From: Telopea speciosissima
Taxonomy: Eukaryota > Streptophyta > Magnoliopsida > Proteales > Proteaceae
Reading direction: 5' to 3'
Assembly: GCF_018873765.1 (NCBI RefSeq)
Contig: NC_057925.1
Coordinates: 19,169,568-19,233,567 of the forward strand
DNA: 64,000 nucleotides
Shown here: positions 45,440-56,059 of the stretch, in pieces
Layout: the number at the start of each line of letters is the position of its first letter
Numbering within the stretch: position 1 is the stretch's first letter
The notes under the pieces: model-generated
What the model saw: the letters and a program-made list of their open reading frames with translations, nothing else
Database searches by the model: none
Told to the model about the DNA's origin: nothing
Made by a program: the position numbers and the translations under genes

Positions 45440-46387
45440 TCCAGCCGATCTGTATCTGAGAAGAGGAGTTGCATAAAGAAGGCGAGTGGAGTGCCACAAC
45501 CCCATTCATCATTTTTTATCTACATAAGCCAAAGCCCATAGCACTGGCAACGTCTCCAACATAAATGCGAGGAGGATATATAGCTAATATAGGATCTTGT
45601 GGATCAGAATTTGATTCTGCAAACGGTTCGGTACGAATGAAGAAATCTCGAACAAAAGGATCGGAACTCGCTGATAGGAAAGGAGAGAAAAACAAAGCAA
45701 TGCCAAGAGCTCCATCAATCCGATGCTAATCGATAGACGAAGCTCTCTATTTTTCATCTCGTGCCAGATGCAACAAAAGATGAGTCCTTTTTCCTTCTCA
45801 CAAACCACGGGAGGGCCTAGCGCCCAGAGGAGCAAAGTTCATTTTCCTTCAAGGGTAAAGCAGCGCATAAAAAGGGGCTGGCCCTTCAAAAGTCCGGTTC
45901 CTTTGCGAACGAAGTTCAGAATCAACAAGGGTTCGTAGAACGAAGGGAGTGTACAACTGAGGCGCAGCCCCACTTTTTTGTTCGTAATGAAGGAGAGATA
46001 GAGTGGAGTTCTTCACGAAGTTAGAGACAAAGGAACAGAAAAGAGTTTCTCTATGGCCTCCTCGTTTTGAGACATTATGGCTTTGGGGTCGACCCCGTTA
46101 ACAAAGAAGGAATCCATAAAAACTTCGGATCCGACACCATGATAAAATACTACCCTCATGATTAGACCATGTCCCTGAGATTTGACAAAAGAAAGTGCAT
46201 TAGCGGTTAATACGTTGTAATTGGATAAGTTATTAGGAATATGACGGAACAAAAGACCAAGGAAAGGAAGAAGAATGCACCAAAATGCAGGTGTTGCACC
46301 AAATGCTAGTGGTTGTTTCTTGTTGTAAGTGAATGCAGCGAAAAGACGCGGAAATAACGAATAATGAGACAATTCATTTATTGACAT
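45440..46387 (-). pseudogene. ccmFN: Mitochondrial ccmFN fragment (nuclear copy)
   Basis: CcmFN is the mitochondrially encoded heme lyase subunit for cytochrome c maturation. From the ATG at 46387 the minus strand reads MSINELSHYSLFPRLFAAFT, then AFGATPAFWCILLPFLGLLF and [16 protein letters not shown], as in plant ccmFN. Near 46195 one frameshift moves the rest ([49 protein letters not shown]) to another frame. Later parts ([12 protein letters not shown] near 45530, MMNG.VALHSP near 45480) are recognisable up to about 45440. In-frame stops are scattered. The C-terminal half with the heme-handling WWF motifs is missing. A nuclear copy without targeting sequence would not be functional. Confidence 0.85.
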
Positions 46388-46429
46388 TTCATGCTCATTT
46401 AAAAATTTCTGCTTTGTTATTCCCATCAT

Positions 46430-46575
46430 CAGGTAATCATAGGATGATCCACAAGAAAGTCGCAGTCCAGCGTGGCTACCAACGAGTCATCATTGAGAGC
46501 GACTCTCTTTTAGTGGTTAATCTTCTCAATGGCTCAATTGAAGCACTTGAACAAGCCCAAAACTTGAGGTATTAG
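46430..46575 (+). pseudogene. L1 RNase H fragment inside the mitochondrial mosaic
   Basis: The peptide VAVQRGYQRVIIESDSLLVV, followed by NLLNG, is the central strand of a plant L1 RNase H with its catalytic Asp (ESDS). It is about 146 bp, with mitochondrial ccmFN on one side and mitochondria-like spacer on the other. No A tail or TSD seen. Confidence 0.65.
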
Positions 46576-47589
46576 ACAAATTTCGTTAGCAAGCGGTACT
46601 TTGATGATCCACTTGCTTGCCCTTTGTTGTGTAATCTCCTTAGGCTTGACCAAGTAGTCTTTGCCACTGATACCCCCGAGAGCTGGAGGGGCTTTAAAGC
46701 CAGCTGAAAAATGGATGCGTGCGTCACGCGCGCAATGGTTTTCTCTGATAGGCTCACTTCGCTTTTCAAGCAGAGCTCGCTGCCTTCCCACCCTTGCAAT
46801 GCGTACCACTTGTGATCCTAGATGCTAGAGCAGAGTAGAAAACGGAAGTGCGCGGATGCGCACTCCTGCGAAGAAAACTACAGGGGTGGTCGTAGACCAG
46901 CTCGACCGTAGGCTGGTTGTAAATCAAGGGTGGTCTTAGACCAACTCGACCGTATGCTGGTTACAAATCCGGCTGATTGTAAATCATGGCGTAGGAGATG
47001 AAATCCGGCCTTACTCGTTTAGGGCGACCCCCTTTACTAAACCAAATAAAGGCGCTAGCTTTAGCTAGTGTGCCCTGTAGTTTTTCATCCGGGCGAGACC
47101 CTTCTCTTCTTTATTATGTCAATATGGTATGTTGAATCACTTGTGAAGTCGACTTCACTTGACCGTGTCTACTTCAACTTCACCCGTCACTCGTGCAGTG
47201 TAGTGTAGTAAGACTAACAAGTGGTAGAGTGAATTGATGAACGAGCTTTTATTAGAAGCAATACCTGTAGCATATTTGTGGATTCTTCCTCCACTCACCT
47301 CCACGGGCGAATGGAGTCTACTACACTCTTTCTTGGCTCGTGTAGTATACTACACTATAGTCATTTGGAAGGGCTTCGTATAGTTCTATTTGGGGTGTAA
47401 CATTGTGGTTGTTCCCTTGACTGACCGAGAAAAACAAGTTCCAGAGGCATCTTCCATTCATATCGACTTGGGTTTTTCCGCACCATATTTAGATCTACCC
47501 CTTCTTCGATCCGGAATTCCCAGCAAATCCTTGACTCCTCGAATACAATGGGATTTCACACCTGGCGAATCTTTCACTCTACCTCCTCT

Positions 47590-47718
47590 TATTAACACCA
47601 TAGGATGTTCCTGGGAGACCTTCGAGAACAAATATTAGACTGGGAAGAAAAAAGGGGAAAAAGTCTAAGCACATATGGCACGAAAAGGAAATCCGATTTC
47701 GATAAGACTTGATCTGCA
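47590..47718 (+). pseudogene. Mitochondrial rps19 3' end and rps3 5' end (nuclear copy)
   Basis: [17 protein letters not shown] and a TAA at 47666-47668 match the C-terminus of mitochondrial ribosomal protein S19. An ATG at 47675 then gives MARKGNPISIRLDL, the start of mitochondrial rps3, at the short spacing used in plant mitochondria. Similarity to rps3 stops after LDL (47716), before the end of its short first exon, so a rearrangement joins unrelated sequence here. The rps19 frame upstream of about 47600 is also lost. Confidence 0.75.
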
Positions 47719-48960
47719 AACAGAAAGTAGAAAGCATTTTTCATGCAAAGGGGGTGAAGCCTGAAGCATTTTATCGAATCGACACAAGATTCGGGGATAT
47801 GTTTTACCCCGACGGCTCCCTTATGAACATAAAAACGTTGAATTGTTATTTAAATCAACTAAAACATTATCCTCTCGTGAGCACTCCAACTAAAAGAATA
47901 AAAACTGCCAGCCATGGAAATGAGAGTAAGTGCCCTATCTATAGAAGTCAAAGCTGACCTGGCTTGGGAGTGCTGGGTAAAAGCTTTATCTTGAGACCAA
48001 CTCCTAGTTCTATAACTATAATAAGAGAGTCTATTCACGCTTGAGAGAGATATTCAAGCTAATCTTCTTGTTCCTTAACTATTCTCAGGTAGCTTTTTGT
48101 TAAAGCAGCCTGTTCTCTTTCGCTAGCTAGAAAGATCTCTGTCTTTTATTAAAGCAATTTGGTCATCTCACTCAATCTTATATCTACACAAGCTCGATCA
48201 AGAGATAGGGAGGATCCGATAAAAGTACGAAATTCCAATTGTTCAGAGAATCAGATCAGTTCTATTAAGGACGTCGGGGACGATGTTTCAAAGCTGTCAA
48301 GCAAAGAGCTGGAAGACATGATGGGAGTTCGGAACCTTCTTCAGTATCAGGCTTGGTGCCTTGGTGAAGGCTAGAGAGAGAGAGATAGAAAGGATTTTTG
48401 AGTTTTAAATTAAAACTACAATTTTGCACAAACATGAAGTTTTTAATACGAGCACCCCTATAATGCACCCAATATTCCTCATGCCCCCTAAGGTTCTGAC
48501 AAGTCCACACGCACCCCTTCAAAATTCCACGTACCACCCCTACTTTTCAGTCCACGCCGTTAATTTCAGGCATTAAATGCTAAAAAAAAATTATGGCTAA
48601 AAGTTTCATGCACGGTCGTGTATAAGAGGAATCTTTTACACTGGATTTTAGTAACCGTCAGATCGATTTGTTTTAATCTGAACCGTCCAAGAATAAAGTA
48701 ATAATATATACTTCTCCTATATGGTTACTTTTCGGTTACTCTTTCAAATACGTCTATATAAGACTTTGTATTTATCAACAAATAAATAAAAATAAGGGAA
48801 CAAGGACGATTAGAGAAAAAAAAAGGAATACAATTCGATCTCTTTCTCTTCTCTGTCCCCCTGCTCTTTCTCTTCGGCCTTCTGTCTTCCCATTGTTCGA
48901 TTTCTGCAAATTATCCCCACATCGAAAAATAATAGGAAAGAATCGTTGAAGCTGAAGGAG

Positions 48961-49757
48961 TTTTGAAGTCTGAAGGAGTTTCATATCAACAATCTTTTCG
49001 CATTCGCTATCACTCGATTCAGATGAAGAACTAGAAGATGATTCATTGTCATCTCTGGCTTTCATTAATGTAGCTTTCAGTTTAGCTTTCTCTTCTTTCC
49101 TCCTCCTTTTTAGTTCTTTTTATTGAAGCTCTTCAGAGGTTCTTAAAATTCGTCAATTCCTAAGGAAAAAATTTACTAGACTGTCTGAAAAGATACCTTC
49201 AAACACAGATGAATATTGACAATTTGACATGCGTTGAGTTGAATCTGCTATTTATCTCAACTTTTCGTAGGGATGCTTGTCTATTAGCCTACTTGTATCT
49301 CAATTGCAGAAGGGAAAAAATCTCAAATTAGTTGGGCCATGACTACTGAAGTACATTGTTTTGAAGTCTGAAGGAGTTTCATATCAACAATCTTTTCGCA
49401 TTCGCTATCACTCGATTCAGATGAAGAACTAGAAGATGATTCATTGTCATCTCTGGCTTTCATTAATGTAGCTTTCAGTTTAGCTTTCTCTTCTTTCCTC
49501 CTCCTTTTTAGTTCTTTTTATTGAAGCTCTTCAGAGGTTCTTAAAATTCGTCAATTCCTAAGGAAAAAATTTACTAGACTGTCTGAAAAGATACCTTCAA
49601 ACACAGATGAATATTGACAATTTGACATGCTTTGAGTTGAATCTGCTATTTATCTCAACTTTTTGTAGGGATGCTTGTCTATTACCCTACTTGTATCTCA
49701 ATTGCAGAAGGGAAAAAATCTCAAATTAGTTGGGCCATGACTACTGAAGTTCATTGT
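48961..49757 (-). repeat. 398-bp tandem duplication with a Ser/Glu-rich coding remnant
   Basis: Copies start at 48961 and 49359 and are about 98-99 percent alike. On the minus strand each contains a frame with KELKRRRKEEKAKLKATLMK, then DDNESSSSSSSESSDSECEK, which looks like a basic-then-acidic linker of a nuclear host protein. I do not recognise it. A stop precedes KELKRRR. It lies just inside the left arm of the 48601-54568 element, so it may be captured DNA duplicated later. Confidence 0.85.
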
Positions 49758-50167
49758 TGGATGCTTGTCTATTTGAAATCAAATAAGCAATAGAGACTGC
49801 TTGGTTTAAGAGATTGGCCCATTCTGTGCTTCTATTTTTTGTTAAAAATTTTATATCTACAAGCTTCCAATCCCAATCCTGTTTGTTCTTTAGGTAGACT
49901 GAGAAGAAGATTAAATTTTGTTTGTAAATCACAGAGACAAACCACACAAAGACAGTCAACATGTTGTAAGACATTTCATGATTATCAAAAGAATACATAT
50001 TCAGCCTGAGACTATTTAAAGAGATTCAATTGTTTTGCTTTGGATGTGCAACATAGAGAGTGCATAACCTGGCCTTTTTTGTTCTCAGATTAACTGTAAA
50101 AAAATTGATGTTGATGCTAGGTACCTTTTGATCACACACACAGAGACAGAGGGACACACAACCCCCT

Positions 50168-50182
50168 CACCCCCCCCCCCCC

Positions 50183-50213
<31 letters not shown>
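50168..50213. repeat. Poly(C) and (CA)n microsatellite
   Basis: A C run of about 12 followed by about 15 CA units. Confidence 0.92.
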
Positions 50214-50216
<3 letters not shown>

Positions 50217-53200
50217 GATGTGGATCAAAGGTTCCGGCAGAAGTATTTCCACAAGAATAAGAAGGGCCAGGACTAGGTCCAGATAGTTAGTCCATGCATG
50301 GAAGGAGGTTTCTAGAAGATACATCAAGATACAGCAAGAAGATATTTCGGGCTTGGAGATAAAGTTTCTAGTTTGTATTGCAATCCTATAGATTTATTTT
50401 CTGTTGTAGTTCTATTTCTATTCACTTAGCTATTATGTTAAAGTTTCTATTTTCTTTACATCTCTGTTTTAGTAACTCTCCATTAGCAATAGAGAGTTAC
50501 TAATAATGTAATGATGCTACATTCTTATAAATAAAGTGGAGGACTCTATCTTGCCCAACGAATATTACAGCTAAAAAACATTGCTATGTGCATGTGTGTG
50601 AGTGTGAGATGCCTCATGTTATGAGGGACAGCAGCTCTTGGTGAGATTCCAAGGAGGAGATCGGTAGGAGGCCATCTTTTAGTTGGTGAGAGACCAACAA
50701 ATCCTCTTTTCCTACCCAACTCTTCATCTTTAAGTTCAGTCTTCAATCCAGCCTTGGTCCAGTCAATCTATGTTTAGAGAATAAGTAATTTATGCGTGTT
50801 CCACTGTCTGGAGCAATACCAACAAAGTTCCAAGCAATTAGTTTTGTTCCAAGCCTTGTATCTCCTATTGTTAATGCTTGTGCTGGCAAGTCAAAGAAAG
50901 ATGATACTAGCTACTACAGGTCCCAAGGGCTACTACACATGGAAGTGGTGGGCTACTCCTCCATATGGGACTTAATGGATTCTTGCGGGTTGCACCCCAC
51001 CTTTAGGAGTCCATCATACTCAACACCTTGCAATTGTTATTCTTCCTCGTTGGAATAAATGTTTGGTTCAGAGTCCGCTTGGTGGCTGTGAATGCATATT
51101 ACTGGTAGTGCTGAGTGAACGTCTCCTCCTTTTCCTATTGTTGTGGCCATTTTCTTTCAAAAATTCAGAGTGCTAAAGATGGTACTTTAGAAGGAAATAA
51201 AAGATCTTAGGAAGAAACTCTGAACCTCCCTTCCAATGGAACACTCTTCCACCATGACACTTCACCAGTTCAGTTACTCTTGGATAAATTTCAATGCCAA
51301 AGTGACTGATTTTGGGGCTTCAAGGTTAAATTCATTCTAATAAGGTATTGATTATAATAAACCCAAAAAGGTCTAAAAATACAAGGTATGCATCTGACTT
51401 CTGACCCCATGATGTGAGCCCCGTTTCATTTATATGGGGATGAAACACTACAGAAAACTTGTCATTGTGAAGTACATATTGAGGCAATGTCATCTACCCA
51501 AAAATCCATAGAGAATTCTGAGTTGTAACTAAAACTCACAACAACCAGACATGAACTTGAATGGAATTCCAGATTAAGGGAGAACAATTGAGAAAAAAAA
51601 CAAAAAACATTACTGGTGCAGGTTGTTTAGACAATTTCCTATTTCAATAAAAAAAAAAATCATATTCCTGAATCCAGTTGCATTATTAGATGGTGGCATT
51701 GCAACTGAAAAATCTTTGGCTCAACCATTCCCTTTTTGCAGTGGACCATATTGAATCAGAGCATTCTTTCTTCAATCCTGAGACATCAGAAAGGAGAGAA
51801 ACCCACAGATAGGAGGCCTGTGCATCTTCAATCAAAGCTACTGAGTATCATCACCATCAGAATGACAGCTCACTTAAGTGTATACCTGAAATACAAGAAT
51901 TGGGGGAGAGGGGGTTTGATTAAATCAATCAGTAACAGAAAATGAGCATTTAAGGATGAAGAGAACATTAACTAGAGAAGCTTCAATTTGGTCTCCAATG
52001 AAAAATAAGCTGGAATTGTTCCCAGAAAGAATCCAGAATTAAGTCTTCTTGAAATGTATTTGCAGAAAATACAGAAGAAGAAAGGGTCAATTGGAAAACA
52101 GAGTATTGCAGGACGAAAAATTAAATAATAAATGCTTTTCCTGCAAACCCATTTCATGGACAACTTGATCAGTTGGTTAAGTTTCTGAGAAACCCTTGTA
52201 TATTGTCTGGGGACTGAGGAGAGTTTTAAGTTAAAGCTATGAAACTTCTGAACACTTCGGATAAGTTTTGAAGGGTCTGGTGGTTTGGATTAGGTTGGAT
52301 GGACACACCAACTTTTGTCATGTGGAGGGCTGATATGGCAATTTTGACTTTAGATATGTAAGGAATGCTTTGGATTGGCCACGTGCCAAATTTCAGTCCA
52401 TGTATTGGCTCACTCTCCATGAACCATATTGGTAGTCCATACACTCTCTTTGTAGTCTTAGATTTTTTGAATGCTTTGTTTTGCCAGTGTCAATTCTATT
52501 GGACTGAAACTTGAAAGTGAACAGGGGGCTTGAGGTCTACCTATTCACAACTCACCATGTGGCAGAACTAAATGCCCATCCATAGATTCCACATGGGTGT
52601 GCTGTCCATAAAACCTGCTCTCCATAAAAATTGGTCTAATACACAAGAAGTTTTCCTTCCCCTGGAGAAGAGAAAATCTCCTCTCTACTAGTAATATGAC
52701 CTTGTGATTGGACTCATTTGTCATCATTAACTCCCACCCCATACTGTACATAATCAAAAATATCCTTTCCCATGCTAATCAAAGGGTTCAGATCTCCTTG
52801 ATGAGGAAATTCTCTCTTTACCATGAATGAAGAGAAACTGGGTCAGCATAAATATATGACTCTCCCCTTGGTGCCACAGAGGCTGGCCATTGCCTTGGCT
52901 TGCTTTAGTACCAGGCAGTAATGGTTAGATTGCTCTTAACTTATTTGATGAAATGGATTAGAGAGTAGAAGCTGGATGCCATGGGAAGACAGGAGAACTA
53001 TTGGAGATTTTTTGCCCTTCTATACTTTATATTGGGATATTTTGGAAGGAGAATAGTGAAGTTCCATTTGGGGAAAATGGCACATTTAGCTTTAAGCCTT
53101 TAACCAGAGACTGGGTTACCCATCTCTGCTGGATATTGGGCGGCATTCTCAAATAAACTTGTCGATCTCTTTTGTATTAGGCAATGGTTGAACTCCAAGG

Positions 53201-53432
53201 GCTGATGGGTGAGGTTTGGGAAAGACAATGGTCATAATTGTAAGAGTCATTTTAAGTGCAAATTATATCCCACGTAATCACTTCACAGCCTTTATCTAAC
53301 GGACTGTTAATTTTGTGTTTTTTTATAAATCGAGGGAGTGTACAAGGTGGATATTGGAAACCTCGGAGTTATTAATGTTTTAGGCAAAGTACAGGGGGTG
53401 AAGGTATAATTTTCCCAAAACATTATGACCAT
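50214..53432. other. Interior of the 6-kb element, no gene identified
   Basis: About 50216-50570 resembles a solo LTR (TG start, CTTATAAATAAAG box near 50523, CCCAACGAATATTACA end), but no TSD supports it. Open frames at 50792-51058 and 52226-52757 have no recognised domain. Confidence 0.35.
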
Positions 53433-53825
53433 CTGGAAATGGTTTCAAGATATTACAGAAAACCAAAATTGATATTCAGCATCACACAAGGCGTATCCAA
53501 TTATGACCAATATGTTCACCATGCTTTTGACATAGGATAAGCATGAATACCAAGACAAAAAAAAATCAAGATTAAAAAATCTAAATACTAACAATTTGCA
53601 AAAAATTAAGATTCAACCCCCACCCCTGGAAATGGTTTCAAGATATTACAGAAAACCAGAATTGATATTCAGCATCACACAAGGCGTATCCAACATATGT
53701 TCACCATGCTTTTGACATAGGATAAGCATGAATACCAAGACAAAAAATAATCAAGATTAAAAAATCTAAATACTAACAATTTGCAGAAAATTAAGATTCA
53801 ACCCCTACCCCTGGAATGCAATTCA
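53433..53825. repeat. About 200-bp tandem duplication
   Basis: Copies begin CTGGAAATGGTTTCAAG at 53433 and 53636. The second lacks about 8 bp near the middle (TATGACCA). Non-coding. Confidence 0.9.
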
Positions 53826-54639
53826 AGATTATTAAATGACAACCAAATGCGGCGAAATATTGATCTCCTACAAAGTTGTAAATGAATCTAATGAACTAAG
53901 GATTACTCAAATTGGTCAAGATCTGATATCCTTTCTTGGCCAGTTGACCAGAGGATTCTGTGGATGAGAAAAACCATTCAGAATGAAGAACACCTCCAAA
54001 AAAAGAAACATGGGAGTGATTGGAGTCCAATAAGCCTCCCAAAGATCTCTTCTTTTTTTTTTTCAAGTTTCCTGCTACTCTTTTCTACGAAGAAGGGAGT
54101 GATTTTTTACGATTCAGATAGATCAAAGATCAATATGCAGTGGAAAACGATAGCTTACCTGTACCGTGAGAAAACCCCTAAGCAATGGATCCAAGTAGCT
54201 TTCGTGTGGTCGATTGAGAGTTGAGATCGAGATGAAAGAAACCAGTGTTTGAAGAAGAGTTGCAGAGAACGAAAAGGGAGTTGCAGGCCAAAAATAAAGT
54301 ATTTGAAAAAAAAGAGTTTCGGAGAATGAAACAATTTCCTTGTTTCGTTTTCCTTTTTTTTCCTCTAATGGTTCTAATTCCCTTTTTTTTAATCATTATT
54401 GATAAGTACAAAAGTCTTTTTCAAGTATTTGAAAAGGTATTGAAAGGTAATCGTATAGGAGTTATCTACAATTACTTTATTCTTGGACGGTTCAGATTAG
54501 AACACTTTAATCTGACGGTTACTAAAATTCAGTGTAAATGATTTCTCTTATACACGACCGTGCATGAAAACCGCCCCCAGAACAATCTACTCTTATTTCT
54601 AACAACTTTTAAAATTTGAAAAAACCAAAATGCCCTCAT

Positions 54640-54842
54640 CTTCCCTAAAACAATGTAGATACCCAATACCACCACCACAAACCCCACCTCCAACGCCACC
54701 TCCAACTCCTCCACCTTTACCAATTCCACCACCGAGTCCCCCTCCCTTGCCTATTCCTCCACCAACACCGCCACCCTTACCAAATCTACCCCAGCTCCAC
54801 CACCCTTTCCAAACCCACCTCCAGCGCTGCCAACCTTGCTGA
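54640..54842 (+). other. Proline-rich repeat sequence
   Basis: One frame reads repeated PPPTPPPLPIPP units for about 45 codons. It looks like part of an extensin-like or proline-rich gene, and may be captured cargo between 54568 and 55555. No start, signal peptide or end can be assigned. Confidence 0.4.
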
Positions 54843-55819
54843 TTCCACCATCATCTGCGCGCAACTTAGTTGAGCTGGAAACGGTGCGCAACCAAGTACT
54901 AATTTGAGATCTTAACCTGAACGATCCTTTGCTGCTCTCTCGTACGCATCCGACGTTGCCCTGCATCGGAACCGCTTCGATTCCCTACTTCCTGCCCACC
55001 ACCACCACCAATAAATCATTCTTTTCGATTTAATCCACACTCCCCAACAAATAACATCTCAGAATAAACATTCGATTTGCATAAATACATTATTTTAGTA
55101 AAAAATTAGTATTAATTTGATATAACCTCTGTGCATTTTGTCATTGTTAAGGTTTCTTCCTTAATTTTGATTTTGGACGTGAGAGCTCTAAGCAGATAAA
55201 CGATTAAAGAAGTTTAATCACTTCTCATAACCAGATTCCTCCGGCAGATCTCAACAGTCTCTCGGAAGACCGGTCTGTAACTGTAGTCTTCGAAGTGGAC
55301 GGCGACGGCGAAGACTAGGCCGATCGGGTTCTGCCAAATCGAGAGGAAGTTCAGGTTCGTTGACCGAGTCGCCAGAACCCGTTGTGAGGAGTGGGGGCGC
55401 TGAGGGAATGTTCTACCCTGTTCTCCGATCGCGAAAGGGAATGTGAGTAAGAGAAAGGGAGGAAGGGCAAAGGAGAAGGGAGGGCGATTTGGGTATTTTA
55501 CTTTTTTACCTTTTTTAACCACTTAAGGGTTTTTTCATAATTACGCCTTAGAAAAGGTATAATTGCACATTACCCTAAAACAACAGTGTGGAATTAAATG
55601 ACTTTAGATTGAAAAGTAACATTGATACGTGGAATTTTGAAGGGTACGTGTATTTTACCCAAAATTTATCCAAAATAGGCTGAAGCTATTTCAAGATTTC
55701 TATTCAAGCTTGTTTTATTTTATCTGACATTGAGTACAAAAATTATACCAAACAGCCTCAGAAATTGAAATAAAAATTATACCAAAGAGGGCTTTATAGT
55801 TTCTAGTGTCTTAGTAATC

Positions 55820-55979
55820 GAATTTTTATCCTCTCCTATTATTGCATGGTGCAATACTGCATCATGCGATGCTGCAGAAGCCATGTGGTACAGCGGACCT
55901 CACATGATGCACATGGCCTCTGCAGGCACCATACGATGCATTACTACACCATGCAGCAACGGGAGAGGATAACGATTCC
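55820..55979. mobile_element. Foldback (hairpin) MITE, copy 2
   Basis: Inverted arms GAATTTTTATCCTCTCC...TTGCATGGTG and, inverted, GGAATCGTTATCCTCTCC...CTGCATGGTG pair over about 65 bp. Flanks TTAGTAATC (55811-55819) and TCAATAATC (55980-55988) agree at 7 of 9. The arms share the TTTTATCC...GTTGC outer motif with copy 1. Confidence 0.7.
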
Positions 55980-56059
55980 TCAATAATCACAAACTATACT
56001 GAGATTTTCCCATGAACTATAAGTCGCAGAAGAAAATAAGTGAACGCTTCAAAAAAATT

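Larger units (their letters stand above)
45180..48400. other. Mosaic of mitochondrial DNA in the nucleus (NUMT)
   Basis: Recognised parts are ccmFN (45440-46387, minus) and the end of rps19 with the start of rps3 (about 47590-47718, plus). The rest (46600-47400, 47720-48160) has the character of plant mitochondrial spacer: balanced GC, CTAGCTTTAGCTAG-like repeats, CGTGCGTCACGCGCGC. A nuclear L1 fragment lies within at 46430-46575. A duplicated 45-bp unit (GGTGGTCGTAGACCAGCTCG, then GGTGGTCTTAGACCAACTCG) is at 46886-46975. Boundaries are approximate; 48160-48400 is uncertain. Confidence 0.75.
48601..54568. mobile_element. Long-TIR element (MULE-like), about 6 kb
   Basis: TTTCATGCACGGTCGTGTAT at about 48606 recurs inverted at about 54550, followed in both arms by TTTACACTG..TTTTAGTAACC, ATCTGAACCGTCCAAGAATA and, further in, GATTAGAG-AAAAAAAA. 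The arms reach about 240 bp (48601-48850 and 54320-54568). No clear TSD and no transposase in the interior. Assignment to Mutator rests on TIR length only. Confidence 0.6.
48441..55662. mobile_element. Possible MULE-C family element with a nested long-TIR element
   Basis: 48441-48590 (CACCCAATATTCCTCATG, CACGCACCCCTTCAAAATTC, CCACGCCGTTAAT) is close to the left TIR of MULE-C. The inverse at about 55555-55662 (GAATTTTGAAGGGTACGTGT) could be its partner. No 9-bp TSD was found at these limits, so both ends may instead be solo remnants. The element at 48601-54568 would be inserted close to the left TIR. Confidence 0.45.
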
